Shown: positions 50,894-60,735 of the stretch, piece after piece
Numbering within the stretch: position 1 is the first letter of the stretch
Layout: the number at the start of each line of letters is the position of its first letter
Source: an uncultured Senegalimassilia sp.
Lineage (GTDB): Bacteria; Actinomycetota; Coriobacteriia; Coriobacteriales; Eggerthellaceae
NCBI RefSeq assembly: GCF_934630535.1
Contig: NZ_CAKTVU010000004.1
Location: forward strand, 124,001 to 188,000
Reading direction: 5' to 3'
Length of the DNA: 64,000 nt
Notes under the pieces: model-generated
What the model was told of the DNA's origin: nothing
What the model saw: only the letters and a program-made list of their open reading frames with translations
The model's database searches: none
Program-made: the position numbers and the translations under genes

Positions 50894-52813
50894 ATGAACA
50901 AAAAGCAACGAAAGTGGCGCAACCGCATCTTGGTGGCGCTGGCCTTGTTCGCCATCATCTTCGTCGGCGAACACCTGTTGCCGCTCGCCGACCTGCTCGG
51001 AAGCGAAGCGGCTGCGGTCTATCTCCTGTTCGCCTTGTACCTGGTTCCCTATCTGATCGCCGGACACGATGTGCTGCTCCGCGCTGCCAGCAACATCAAA
51101 AACGGCCAGGTGTTCGACGAGAACCTGCTCATGGCCATCGCCACGATCGGCGCATTCGCCATGATCGCGTTCCCCGACGCGGAGCCTTCGATGGCCGAAG
51201 GTTGCGCGGTAATGCTGTTTTACCAGGTCGGCGAGCTGTTCCAAAGCTATGCCGTGGGCAAATCGCGCAAATCCATCGCATCCATGATGGATATCGCCCC
51301 CGATTACGCCAACATCGAGCGCAACGGCGAGCTTGTGCAAGTAGACCCCGCAGAAGTGGCCATCGGCGACGTCATCGTGGTGAAGCCCGGCGAACGCGTG
51401 CCCATCGACGGCACCGTCATCGAAGGCGCAAGTCAGCTTGACACTGCGGCACTTACCGGCGAATCCGTTCCGCGCCACGTGGAAGCCGGCATGGACGTCA
51501 TCAGCGGCTGCGTGAACATGACTGGCCTTCTGCGCGTCCGCACGGAAAAGCCCTTCGGCGAGTCCACGGTCAGCCGCATCCTGGAGCTCGTGGAAAACGC
51601 AGCGGAGAAGAAGGCTCGCACCGAGAACTTCATCACCCGCTTCGCCCGCTACTACACCCCCACCGTCACAGGGCTTGCCCTGCTGCTTGCCATCGTGCCG
51701 CCGCTTGTGGGCATGGGCGCCTGGAGCGATTGGATCTTGCGCGGCCTCACGTTCCTGGTGGTCAGCTGCCCGTGCGCGCTGGTCATCAGCGTGCCGCTGT
51801 CCTTCTTCGGCGGCATCGGCGGCGCGAGCAAGCTGGGAGTGTTGGTCAAAGGCAGCAACTATCTCGAGGCGCTTGCCAAGGTGGATACCGTGGTGTTCGA
51901 CAAAACCGGCACGCTGACCAACGGCACCTTCAACGTGGTGGCGGTTCACGCCGAAAAGGATGTGGACCCCGACTACCTGCTAAGCTATGCGGCGCATGCG
52001 GAATCCTATTCGGACCACCCCATCGCGCTGTCGGTCAAGGAAGCCTATTCCGGCAAGATCGATCAGGAACGCATCCATGACGTGCGCGAGGAAGCGGGCC
52101 ATGGCGTGGCCGCCGTGATCGACGAACATGTGGTGCTGGTCGGCAACGACAAGCTCATGAACGCCAACGGCACGAGCTATCATGATTGCGAACTGACCGG
52201 CACCATCCTGCACGTCTCCATCGATGGCGGCTACGCCGGGCACATCGTCATCGCCGATGTGGTGAAAGACGACGCCGCCGAGGCCATCAAGCGCCTCCAC
52301 GACGCAGGCGTGCGCAAAACGGTCATGCTCACCGGCGACCGCGCCGAAGTCGCGCAAGCCGTTTCCAAGCAGCTGGGCATCGACGAGTTCCACGCACAGC
52401 TGCTGCCTGCCGACAAGGTCGCCCAGGTCGAGCGCCTGCTGGCCGAGCAGAAAGATGGCGAGAACCTGGCATTCGTGGGCGACGGCATCAACGACGCCCC
52501 GGTGCTCACCCGCGCCGACGTGGGCATCGCCATGGGAGCGATGGGCTCGGACGCCGCCATCGAGGCCGCCGACGTGGTGCTCATGGACGACAAGCCCTCC
52601 AACATCTCGCGCGCCATCCGCCTGGCACGGCGCACCATGCGCATCGTGTGGCAAAACATCGTGTTCGCATTGGGCGTGAAGCTGGCCGTGCTCGTGCTTG
52701 CCGCAGTCGGCATCGCGAACATGTGGCTGGCGGTGTTCGCCGACGTGGGCGTGGCGATCCTTGCCATCCTCAACGCCATGCGCTGCATGAACGTGAAGGG
52801 GCTGCGCAAGTAG
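50894..52813 (+). CDS. Zn/Cd/Co-type P1B ATPase without N-terminal HMA domain
   Basis: It exports divalent soft metals. The 639-aa protein begins straight with the first TM helices (RILVALALFAIIFVGEHLL) after 11 basic residues. It shows the actuator LTGES (about 187-191), the transport site S-C292-P-C294, phosphorylated D336 in DKTGTLTNG, GVLVKGSNYLEALAKVDTV and GDGINDAPVL. The HMA domain normally found before TM1 is instead encoded by the preceding gene. Regulation by the upstream ArsR/SmtB repressor is expected, as all three genes share one transcript. Confidence 0.94.
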   Translation: MNKKQRKWRNRILVALALFAIIFVGEHLLPLADLLGSEAAAVYLLFALYLVPYLIAGHDVLLRAASNIKNGQVFDENLLMAIATIGAFAMIAFPDAEPSMAEGCAVMLFYQVGELFQSYAVGKSRKSIASMMDIAPDYANIERNGELVQVDPAEVAIGDVIVVKPGERVPIDGTVIEGASQLDTAALTGESVPRHVEAGMDVISGCVNMTGLLRVRTEKPFGESTVSRILELVENAAEKKARTENFITRFARYYTPTVTGLALLLAIVPPLVGMGAWSDWILRGLTFLVVSCPCALVISVPLSFFGGIGGASKLGVLVKGSNYLEALAKVDTVVFDKTGTLTNGTFNVVAVHAEKDVDPDYLLSYAAHAESYSDHPIALSVKEAYSGKIDQERIHDVREEAGHGVAAVIDEHVVLVGNDKLMNANGTSYHDCELTGTILHVSIDGGYAGHIVIADVVKDDAAEAIKRLHDAGVRKTVMLTGDRAEVAQAVSKQLGIDEFHAQLLPADKVAQVERLLAEQKDGENLAFVGDGINDAPVLTRADVGIAMGAMGSDAAIEAADVVLMDDKPSNISRAIRLARRTMRIVWQNIVFALGVKLAVLVLAAVGIANMWLAVFADVGVAILAILNAMRCMNVKGLRK

Positions 52814-52850
52814 CCGCCCAATCCAGTGCTTTCGCATTACCTAATTATGG

Positions 52851-52884
52851 AGAGGCCGCCCGCATTCGGGCGGCCTCTTCTTGC
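52851..52884 (+). terminator. intrinsic terminator after the Zn/Cd operon
   Basis: A 12-bp stem AGAGGCCGCCCG / CGGGCGGCCTCT with a CATT loop is followed by TCTTGCTTG. It lies 37 bp after the ATPase stop. Confidence 0.85.
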
Positions 52885-52931
52885 TTGCGCTAAACTGGAA
52901 TGCCGAAATTTCGAGCGAAGGGTGGGCAGCT

Positions 52932-55103
52932 GTGGCCGACAACATGCAGGATAACGTCAACGAAACCGCGTCCGACCAGGCAGGTGACCCGGTCTTCCAG
53001 CAAGAACAGGACCACCTGTCCGACACGTACGCCAAGCTTGAGGCTATAGCGAAAACCCTGTCGGAGAAGATGGAACGACGCCGCTGGCAGGCCGCCAAGG
53101 ATAAAGACGACATGCAGGGCGAAGTGAAGCACAACTTCGCCAGCGACGGCGAGGCGCAGGAGACCTACGTCGACTACGCCGTGCTCAACAACCTCATCCG
53201 CGACTACAACCTTGAGCAGGATGCCGACAGCGAGCGCCTGGCCGCGGCCGCAAAGCTGCTCGAACAGCCCTACTTCGCCAAGATCAGCCTGGAGATGCGC
53301 GCCGGCGCCCCGGCGAAGGACATCTACATCGGCCTTGCCGGCGTTGCCGACGAGAACTACCGCCGCATGGTGGTCGACTGGCGCAGCCCCGTGGCCGAGG
53401 TGTACTACAACCAGGAAAACGGCGCCACCTCCTACGAGGCGAACGGCCGCACCATCAAAGTCAACCTGCTCAACCGCCGTCAGTTCGACATCGAGGGCAA
53501 AACGCTTCACGCATATTTCGACTCCGATGTGGCCATCGAGGACTCGCTACTGCTGCAATCGCTTTCCGCGCAGCGCTCCGAGCACATGAAGGCCATCACC
53601 GCCACCATCCAAAAAGAGCAGAACCTCATCATCCGCCACGAGGACGTACCGGCATTGCTGGTCGCCGGCATCGCGGGCAGCGGCAAGACCAGCGTTCTGC
53701 TGCAGCGCATCGCGTACCTGTTCTACCGCAACCGCGGCTCGCTCGACCCGCGTCAGGTCTTTTTGATCAGCCCCAACCCGGTGTTCGCGAAATACATCGA
53801 GAACGTGTTGCCCGATCTAGGCGAACGCAATCCTGAAACCATCACCTACCACGACCTGTGCGCGCGCCTGCTGCCCGCCGGCCGCAACCCGCAGGACAAG
53901 GAAAGCCCGCTTGAGCTGCTGTGGCGAATCGACAAGGCCGTCGAGGGCCTTCGCTTCGAGTTGGCCGATTTGCGCGACATCAAGTTCTACGGAGTTCGTC
54001 TGGTCTCGGCCGGCGCCATCATGCAGCTGATGCAGAAGTACCCGAACGTACCCGCCGGTCCGCACCTGGTCACGCTGGTGCGCGAGGAGCTGTTCAACCG
54101 CCTAGACGCCCGTCTGAAGCAGATGGCCGCCACCGAAACGGTGCAGGACGAGCTGCTATGCCTGTCCCTTGACGAGCAGGTGCGCCTGTTCAACGCGCCG
54201 TACGACCCGCAAACCGAGCAGGAGGCGCGCGACTGCGCGCTCACGTACCTGCAGGAGCGCTTCGCTGGTGCGGTGCTTGCCATCGAGCGCGACGAGTGGC
54301 TGCGCATCGACCGCATCGGCATGCGCCTGCTCGGCGTGGAGAACCTGCCCGTCAGCGCGTGGCTGTACCTGAACATGGCCGTCACAGGACTGGGCAACCC
54401 CGATGCGCGCTACGTCATGATCGACGAGGTGCAGGACTACACGCCCGACCAGCTTGCCGTCATGGCGCGCTTCTTCCGCCGCGCGCACTTCATGCTGCTC
54501 GGCGACCCCCATCAGGCCATCCGTCCGGAAACGGCATCGTATGAGCAGATCCGCGAGGTGTTTTTGCGCCTGCGCGGCTCCATCGAGGATTGCCACCTTT
54601 TGACCAGCTATCGCTCCACACCCGAGATCACAGCGCTGTTCGCGGGGCTTCTGCCCGAAAACGAGCGCATGCAGATCTCGGCCGTGCAGCGCGCCGACGA
54701 GCCGCCTGCGCTGATCGCCTGCCCCACCGAGGAAGACTACGAGCAGAACCTGCGCCGCGTGATTCGCGAGGCATCCGACAACGATGGGCTCACCGCCGTA
54801 GTGGTGCCGTGGAAAAGCCAGCTCAAGCGCCTGCAGAAACTGCTCGGCGACGACACGCCGCAGATCATCGGCCAGGATAGGCGCCTGCCGTCCTCCGGCG
54901 TGCTGGCGCTCACGCTGCCGTTGGCGAAGGGATTGGAATTCGACCACGTCATCATCCCCGACGCCGGCGCCGGCCTGTTCCCCGAGAACGACCACGTGGC
55001 TCAAAACCGCCTGTACACCACGATAAGCCGCGCAACCCGCACCATCACCATCCTGTCCAACGGGCCGCTCACCCCGCTGCTGGATTTTGCGAACCAGAAC
55101 TGA
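52932..55103 (+). CDS. helD: HelD-like superfamily 1 helicase/ATPase
   Basis: HelD proteins are UvrD-like ATPases that release stalled or idle RNA polymerase from nucleic acid. I start at GTG 52932 (VADNMQDNVNET), after GAAGGG; the frame extends 17 codons upstream into the terminator. The 723-aa protein has an N-terminal coiled coil (about residues 18-75), VVDWRSPVAEVYYN, Walker A GIAGSGKTSVLLQRIAYL, Walker B MIDEVQDYTPDQL, GDPHQAI, and a C-terminal helicase half (LPLAKGLEFDHVIIPDA, LYTTISRATR). Similarity to HelD is judged by layout; another UvrD-like role is possible. Confidence 0.88.
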   Translation: MADNMQDNVNETASDQAGDPVFQQEQDHLSDTYAKLEAIAKTLSEKMERRRWQAAKDKDDMQGEVKHNFASDGEAQETYVDYAVLNNLIRDYNLEQDADSERLAAAAKLLEQPYFAKISLEMRAGAPAKDIYIGLAGVADENYRRMVVDWRSPVAEVYYNQENGATSYEANGRTIKVNLLNRRQFDIEGKTLHAYFDSDVAIEDSLLLQSLSAQRSEHMKAITATIQKEQNLIIRHEDVPALLVAGIAGSGKTSVLLQRIAYLFYRNRGSLDPRQVFLISPNPVFAKYIENVLPDLGERNPETITYHDLCARLLPAGRNPQDKESPLELLWRIDKAVEGLRFELADLRDIKFYGVRLVSAGAIMQLMQKYPNVPAGPHLVTLVREELFNRLDARLKQMAATETVQDELLCLSLDEQVRLFNAPYDPQTEQEARDCALTYLQERFAGAVLAIERDEWLRIDRIGMRLLGVENLPVSAWLYLNMAVTGLGNPDARYVMIDEVQDYTPDQLAVMARFFRRAHFMLLGDPHQAIRPETASYEQIREVFLRLRGSIEDCHLLTSYRSTPEITALFAGLLPENERMQISAVQRADEPPALIACPTEEDYEQNLRRVIREASDNDGLTAVVVPWKSQLKRLQKLLGDDTPQIIGQDRRLPSSGVLALTLPLAKGLEFDHVIIPDAGAGLFPENDHVAQNRLYTTISRATRTITILSNGPLTPLLDFANQN

Positions 55104-55123
55104 TACGCACCTGAAGGAGCCTC

Positions 55124-56908
55124 ATGGCAAAGAACCGATCGACTACCACCCGCCGCACCCTGCACTATTACTGGCTGGTCACCCGCAAACACTTCGGCCT
55201 GTTCGCCGCCCTTATGGCGTCGACGTTCCTGTTCGTGGCCCTGCTGTCCTACGGCAACCCGTACGTGATGAGCCTGGTGGTCGACCGCGTGAGCGCCGGA
55301 AGCGTGGAAGCCGACCAGGTGTTTACGGTCTACGGCCCCTACATCGTAGCGCTCATCGCCATCAACGTGCTTGGGCAAGCCGCCAGCAAGCTGCAGGATT
55401 ACACCATGTACAAGCTGGAGATCGCGGCGGCCTACGACCTTGCCACCATGAGCTTCGACGCACTGTGCAACCAGTCTATGAGCTTCCATTCGAACCGATT
55501 CGGCGGCACGCTCGTAAGCCAAACGAGCAAGCTCATGAGCGCCTACCAGCTGCTGCTCGAAACCATCACCTTCCCGTTTCTGCCGGTCATCTGCTCGGTG
55601 ATATTCACGTGCGCCATCCTGGCGCCCCGCGTGCCGATATACGTTGCCATCCTTATGGCCCTGCTGGTCGTATACGCTTGCGTGTCCTACTACATGTACA
55701 AGCGCATCCTATCGCTTAACGAGAAGGCGGCCAGCGCGCAAAACCAGCTGTCTGGCGAGCTTTCCGATTCGGTGGCGAACATCCTTGCAGTGAAGACCTC
55801 GGGGCGCGAGGACTATGAGCGCGCGCTGTTCGACCAGGCCAACCGCCAGGTGGTGGAACGCGACAGCAAGCGCATGTGGGCCAGTTTGACACGCGGCATC
55901 ATCACCGCATGCATCACCGTGGTCATCATGAGCGTGGTAGCGGTCTTCATCGCCGGCGGCAACGCCTGGTACGGCATCAGCGCCGGCACGCTTGTGATGA
56001 TGTTCACCTACACCTACACCGTCACGAACCAGTTCAACTTCATCAACAACGGCCTGCAGCGCTTCAACCGGGCGTTCGGCGATGCCAGCGGCATGACGCA
56101 AACCCTTGACGAGCCTCGCCTGGTGGCGGACCTTCCCGGTGCGCCTGACATGGTGGTGCGCGACGGCGCCATCGATTTCGAGGGAATCGGCTTCCACTAC
56201 ACCGACGGCAATGTGAAAACCACGGTGTTCGAGGACTTCAACCTGCATATCCCCGCAGGTCAACGAGTTGGCTTGGTGGGCTTGAGCGGTGCCGGCAAAA
56301 CCACTCTGACAAAGCTGCTGCTGCGCTTGTCCGATATCCAAGACGGCCGAATCCTCATCGACGGGCAGAACATCGCCAAGTGCACGCAGCAGAGCCTTCG
56401 CCGCTCAATCGCCTACGTGCCCCAGGAGGCGCTGCTGTTCCATCGCAGCATCGCCGAGAACATCGCCTACGGCCGCCCCGACGCCACCATGAAGCAGATT
56501 CGCCAGGCAGCAGCCCAGGCCAACGCGCTGGAGTTCATCGAGAACCTGCCGGAAGGCTTCGACACCATCACGGGCGAGCGCGGCGTGAAACTCTCCGGCG
56601 GACAGCGCCAACGCGTCGCCATTGCCCGTGCGCTGCTGGCGGATTGCCCGGTGCTCGTGCTCGATGAGGCCACGAGTGCCCTCGACTCCGAGAGCGAAGC
56701 CCTTGTGCAGGATGCCCTGTCGACGCTCATGCGCGGCCGCACCTGCATCGTCGTGGCACATCGTTTGTCAACCGTGGCCAGCCTTGACAGGATCGTGGTC
56801 CTTGACAAGGGCATGGTGGTCGAAGACGGCCCGCACGCCGACCTGGTAGCCGCCAACGGCGAATACGCCAACCTCTGGAACTGCCAAACCGGCGCCTACC
56901 TGAAATAA
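55124..56908 (+). CDS. ABC exporter, fused permease-ATPase
   Basis: The 594-aa half-transporter has six TM segments over residues 20-320 and a nucleotide-binding domain with Walker A GLSGAGKTTLTK, Q-loop, signature KLSGGQRQRVAIARAL, Walker B PVLVLDEATSALD and the H-loop VVAHRLST. It should act as a homodimer exporting lipid, peptide or drug substrates; the sequence does not tell which. ATG 55124 follows GAAGGAG, 20 bp after the helD-like gene. A REP-like inverted-repeat element follows its stop. Confidence 0.93.
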   Translation: MAKNRSTTTRRTLHYYWLVTRKHFGLFAALMASTFLFVALLSYGNPYVMSLVVDRVSAGSVEADQVFTVYGPYIVALIAINVLGQAASKLQDYTMYKLEIAAAYDLATMSFDALCNQSMSFHSNRFGGTLVSQTSKLMSAYQLLLETITFPFLPVICSVIFTCAILAPRVPIYVAILMALLVVYACVSYYMYKRILSLNEKAASAQNQLSGELSDSVANILAVKTSGREDYERALFDQANRQVVERDSKRMWASLTRGIITACITVVIMSVVAVFIAGGNAWYGISAGTLVMMFTYTYTVTNQFNFINNGLQRFNRAFGDASGMTQTLDEPRLVADLPGAPDMVVRDGAIDFEGIGFHYTDGNVKTTVFEDFNLHIPAGQRVGLVGLSGAGKTTLTKLLLRLSDIQDGRILIDGQNIAKCTQQSLRRSIAYVPQEALLFHRSIAENIAYGRPDATMKQIRQAAAQANALEFIENLPEGFDTITGERGVKLSGGQRQRVAIARALLADCPVLVLDEATSALDSESEALVQDALSTLMRGRTCIVVAHRLSTVASLDRIVVLDKGMVVEDGPHADLVAANGEYANLWNCQTGAYLK

Positions 56909-56922
56909 CGCCGTATCAGACG

Positions 56923-57060
56923 CTTCGGGGACGTAGCGTTATTTGTCACGCCTTTCCGCGATATGCGCAGCAAGGCCTCCCGATACGAACCTAAAAAAAG
57001 CCCTGTCGAATCGAACATGACCCACATGCAAACCGGACAGATAAGCCTACGTCCCCGAAG
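56923..57060. repeat. 138-bp REP/MITE-like inverted-repeat element
   Basis: Two 25-base arms, 56923-56947 and 57036-57060, are inverted copies matching at 22 of 25 positions; the outer 14 bases (CTTCGGGGACGTAG / CTACGTCCCCGAAG) are perfect. The 88-bp centre has no ORF. Each arm contains the GTAG tetranucleotide common in RAYT-associated REP sequences. No transposase gene is in the window. It sits between convergent genes, a usual place for such elements. Confidence 0.7.
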
Positions 57061-57081
57061 TGTCAGGAAGCGAGTTCAGGG

Positions 57082-58182
57082 TTAGCGGTTCTCGATGCTG
57101 CCGATGTTTTTGAGCTCGATCTGGATGAGGCCGTTCGGGGCGCTTTTGAACTCGATGAGCTCAGTGTTATGGCTGTATTCGGCGGGAAACGTCAGCACGA
57201 TGCCCGTGTCGGTGACGATCTTGTGGTTGCGGCTTACGCGCTTAGCCACGTCGCGCTCCATGTGCACGCTCTCGCCGAGCTGCTCGTCAGCGGCAGCCTG
57301 CTCGAAGCGACGGCGCGGGCCCTCGTCGTCGAAGACTTCGTCAACGAACTCGTCGAACGGCACCTCGTCGGAATCATCGGCGTTCTCGGCCAAATAGGCC
57401 TTCGCACGACCCATGGCCACGGCGGAGTTCATCCCGAACTCCTCGGCAACTTCCTCGACCAGGCCCATCGTGGTATCGAACAGCTCCTTGCTCGACGCCT
57501 CGTTGGAGCACTGCAGCAGGCCGTCGGGAATCAGCCAGCGCTCCTCGCCCGCGATCTGACGGGCCTTGTCGACGAACTGCACCGCCATGGTACGGGCGTT
57601 CACCAACGCAAACGACGCGATCTTCTGGGAAGGGTTCGGCAAAATGGCGTGATGCCGCTCGATGTTGTTGCGCGTTGCGCCGTCTTCGCCGCGCCCGACC
57701 TCGTGCATGAAGGCGGGCTTGCTCTCAAGCAGCAGCAAGCCGAAATAATGCTCGCTGCGCGCGTTGTACGCCGCAGCCTCGGCAGCTGCGGTAGCTGCCG
57801 CGATCTCCTCCTCGGTGGCGTCATCGGCCAACGGCGGCATAGCAGGCGGCTTTTCCTGATCCTCGAAATCGACCACCAGCAGATCGCACGACGAGGGGTT
57901 CTCCATACGACCGAGCTCCTCCGACATGAACTGCGCAACCTGCACGGAAAGGTCGATGAAGTCGCGCTCGCCCTTGAAGTACGCGCTCAACTCAGCCGCA
58001 AAGCCGCTGTCGGGAAAGAACTCTCCGCGACGGTTATCCATGCCGCCCAGCGCATGTCGGGCGATACGCATCACGTAAGATTTGACGTTTTTGTTCGTCA
58101 AATCCAGCTCATCTTCGGAAAACACGTTCACGCATGACACGAAATCGAACACGTGCAACACTGCGTGGTTGATCTTGAACAT
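57082..58182 (-). CDS. NdpA/YejK-like nucleoid-associated protein
   Basis: The family (37-kDa nucleoid-associated proteins) binds the nucleoid; its biochemical role is unclear. ATG 58182 (MFKINHAVLHVFDFVS) is 7 bases after GGGGAG. The 366-aa protein has the typical opening INHAVLHVFD, YFGLLLLESKPAFMHE, HHAILPNPSQKIASFALVN and a C-terminal beta-rich segment. An Ala-rich insert (about residues 122-142) is low complexity. It is convergent with the ABC exporter across the REP-like element. Confidence 0.85.
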   Translation of the reverse strand: MFKINHAVLHVFDFVSCVNVFSEDELDLTNKNVKSYVMRIARHALGGMDNRRGEFFPDSGFAAELSAYFKGERDFIDLSVQVAQFMSEELGRMENPSSCDLLVVDFEDQEKPPAMPPLADDATEEEIAAATAAAEAAAYNARSEHYFGLLLLESKPAFMHEVGRGEDGATRNNIERHHAILPNPSQKIASFALVNARTMAVQFVDKARQIAGEERWLIPDGLLQCSNEASSKELFDTTMGLVEEVAEEFGMNSAVAMGRAKAYLAENADDSDEVPFDEFVDEVFDDEGPRRRFEQAAADEQLGESVHMERDVAKRVSRNHKIVTDTGIVLTFPAEYSHNTELIEFKSAPNGLIQIELKNIGSIENR

Positions 58183-58285
58183 CCGGATTCTCCCCTGCCT
58201 ACCTAAAACTTGCGTAAGCAAAACAAGTTGCGACACCTCGCCTTGCTAACGCCAATCTTCCACTCTTCTTCGAAACGGGCGCGCC

Positions 58286-59209
58286 CTAGGCTTCGTCCTC
58301 GAAACCCCACATGCGCACCTCGGGATACATGCGAACGCCTTCCATCTCGTACACGCGGCGCTGCACCTCGGCGATGAGATCGCGGACATCGCGCGCCGTT
58401 GCCCCGCCGGCGTTCACCACAAAACCCGTGTGCTTCTCGGAAACCTGCGCACCGCCGACGCGGAAACCGCGCAAACCGGCATCTTGGATCAACTTTCCGG
58501 CGAAGTACCCGGCAGGACGCTTGAAGGTGCTGCCAGCGCTGGGCATTTCGAGCGGCTGCTTCTCAGCGCGACGCTGAGCGAGATCATTCATGCGTGCGCG
58601 AATAGCGGCAGGCGAATCGGGACGCAGCTGCAAGGTTGCCGAGAGCACAGCCCAACCGGCGTCTCCCATCATGGAATGACGATACCCCCAGCATGCCTGC
58701 CAGGCATGTAGGTAGACGATGCGCCCCTGCGGCGTGGCGCACACCAGCGAACAGCACACGTCGCGGAACTCCCCGCCATAAGCGCCGGCGTTCATGATGG
58801 CCGCACCGCCGATGGTTCCGGGGATGCCGCTGGCGAACTCGTAACCCGCCAAGCCGGCAGCTGCGGCGGCCTCGGCAACCTGAGCGTTCGACGCGCCGGC
58901 TTCGACCGTCATACGGGAACCTTCCACGGAGATACCCGAAAAACGCTCGGCGAATCGCACGATGACTTCGGGCACGCCGGCATCAGCCACAAGCAAGTCG
59001 CTGCCCAGGCCCAACAAACGCACAGGTTGGCACGCTTCACAGCATGCAGCTAGAACGTCTGCCGCCTCCTGTACGCAAGACGGCTCGACCACCACGGCGG
59101 CGGGACCGCCGATCTGAAACGTGGTCAGCTCGCTCATGGGCACATCCTTGCGAACCGCCTGCGAACCAACGATGCCTCGCAGCGTTTCCAACAACGTCTC
59201 GTTCAACAT
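58286..59209 (-). CDS. murB: UDP-N-acetylenolpyruvoylglucosamine reductase
   Basis: MurB makes UDP-N-acetylmuramic acid for peptidoglycan. ATG 59209 (MLNETLLETLRGI) is used; a GTG three codons earlier has AAGGAG too close. The 307-aa protein shows the FAD-binding TTFQIGGPAAVVVEP and GSDLLVADAG, SGIPGTIGGAAIMNAGAYGGE, the catalytic Ser in GYRHSMM, and the C-terminal PEVRMWG with the catalytic Glu. The motif set is that of the YR-S (type I/II) enzymes. It overlaps the 3' end of the LuxR regulator gene slightly or abuts it. Confidence 0.94.
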   Translation of the reverse strand: MLNETLLETLRGIVGSQAVRKDVPMSELTTFQIGGPAAVVVEPSCVQEAADVLAACCEACQPVRLLGLGSDLLVADAGVPEVIVRFAERFSGISVEGSRMTVEAGASNAQVAEAAAAAGLAGYEFASGIPGTIGGAAIMNAGAYGGEFRDVCCSLVCATPQGRIVYLHAWQACWGYRHSMMGDAGWAVLSATLQLRPDSPAAIRARMNDLAQRRAEKQPLEMPSAGSTFKRPAGYFAGKLIQDAGLRGFRVGGAQVSEKHTGFVVNAGGATARDVRDLIAEVQRRVYEMEGVRMYPEVRMWGFEDEA

Positions 59210-59214
59210 GCAGA

Positions 59215-60735
59215 TCACGACTCCTTACCGGATAGCAATGCCTGGGATTCAAGTTCGCCCAGGTCGATCAACTCTTGTCGGCTATGCACGCCGCATTTCC
59301 CATAGATACGGCGCAAATGGGTGTCAACGGTGCTTTTCGCGATGAACAGCTCCGCTGCCATGCGCTCACCCGTTCGACCGCGAAGCGCCAGCGGCAAGAT
59401 CTCGGACTCGCGCTTGGAAAGCTTGAACTTCGCGGCCATGACCCGACAGGCGTCTCCGAAGCGGTCAGCTTGCTTGGCGATACGGGAAAGCGCCAAGAAG
59501 TCGCCTTCCGTAAACAAGAACAGATAGGCGAACAGCGTGGCGAAGCCCGCACAAGAGGCGACGGCGAAGGGGATATCGCCCGAGGGCGAGACGATCTGCA
59601 ACGCATTGCCCAACGCAAGACCACCTGCTTCGCCCAGGTAGAGGGCCGCAAAACCCCTTGAGAAGGAAAGCGCAGCATCCATACCGGTCAGCTTCGCCAT
59701 CAACACGAACAACGAGACGAGCACGGCGGAAAGGCCCAGGTAGCCCGCAAGCACGATGGAGTCGCCGGGAACCCCATAAGGCTCGAGGACGGGCATGAAC
59801 AGGTAGCCCGCCATCATCACCAGCAAAGCAAGGCGATACACGCCCACCAACAGCCTGCTGACTTCGCCATTGGAGCCGCTACGGCGGGCGGAAACGCCCA
59901 CCACCTGCAACGACCCGGCGCAAAACAACGCCAGCAGCAGCAACGTTGCCGCAAACGTCGGCGTAGCCACGCTACCAGGGTCGGAAGCGTAGGTCTCCAT
60001 GAGCCCGCCCGCCAAACCGAACACGACGGAGCCTCCCACGACCTTGCGCGAGATGCGATGAGTTTCGACCGTCTGCTTGTTTGAAGCGAACAACGTGGAA
60101 AGGGTGAACGGCGAGGGCCGTTGCGCAGCGGAGCTTCCCTCGGCCCGCTCGCTCGAGCGCAGCGGCTCGATGCCGCCAAGCGCCCAGGCGCTACCGAACG
60201 GCAGCAGATTCGCCAACGCTGCCGCCAGCGGAACCTGCGAGCATGCGACGGCGAGCAGGAACGTGAACACCGCGGCCACGGCAGTAGCAAGCAGCACGCC
60301 GCGGGAGCTTTCCCCATGCGATCGGGCACCGAGCGCCCTACCCCAAGCCGCGAGCATGCATGCAAAGGGCACGCCGACGAGCATGCCCTCCATGACCATG
60401 GACGCTAAGCCGTATTCAGCAGGAAGGGAAACCGACGAGCCGATGGCCAGCAACACCGCATAGCACCACATAAGGGAACGGTTCAACAACACGTCGCGCA
60501 CACGCAGCGCGACAGCCCGCAGCACGATAAGCGTAGCCGCTGCGGAAAGTAAGGTGATGAGCAGGTCGATGCGCTCGAAGGTCAAGCCTCCGATGGAAAG
60601 GGCGCTGTTCCATCCCATGTAAAACAACGCAAACATGAACGCCTGATGGCACGCGTATCCAAGAAGCGTGCGAACAAGATCGGGATCGAAGCGCGATTCA
60701 GTTGCGCCGGTATGATGAATAGAAGATTTCTGCAT
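59215..60735 (-). CDS. LuxR-type regulator with multi-TM N-terminal domain
   Basis: The 506-aa protein has about 12 hydrophobic segments over residues 25-420 and a C-terminal LuxR helix-turn-helix (KLSKRESEILPLALRGRTGERMAAELFIAKSTVDTHLRRIYGKCGV). This is the MFS-like 12-TM architecture common in Eggerthellaceae genomes, presumably sensing a membrane-associated or transported ligand. ATG 60735 is chosen because similarity to the TM pattern starts there; no strong ribosome site is seen, so the start is uncertain. The tight link to murB looks incidental. Confidence 0.87.
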   Translation of the reverse strand: MQKSSIHHTGATESRFDPDLVRTLLGYACHQAFMFALFYMGWNSALSIGGLTFERIDLLITLLSAAATLIVLRAVALRVRDVLLNRSLMWCYAVLLAIGSSVSLPAEYGLASMVMEGMLVGVPFACMLAAWGRALGARSHGESSRGVLLATAVAAVFTFLLAVACSQVPLAAALANLLPFGSAWALGGIEPLRSSERAEGSSAAQRPSPFTLSTLFASNKQTVETHRISRKVVGGSVVFGLAGGLMETYASDPGSVATPTFAATLLLLALFCAGSLQVVGVSARRSGSNGEVSRLLVGVYRLALLVMMAGYLFMPVLEPYGVPGDSIVLAGYLGLSAVLVSLFVLMAKLTGMDAALSFSRGFAALYLGEAGGLALGNALQIVSPSGDIPFAVASCAGFATLFAYLFLFTEGDFLALSRIAKQADRFGDACRVMAAKFKLSKRESEILPLALRGRTGERMAAELFIAKSTVDTHLRRIYGKCGVHSRQELIDLGELESQALLSGKES

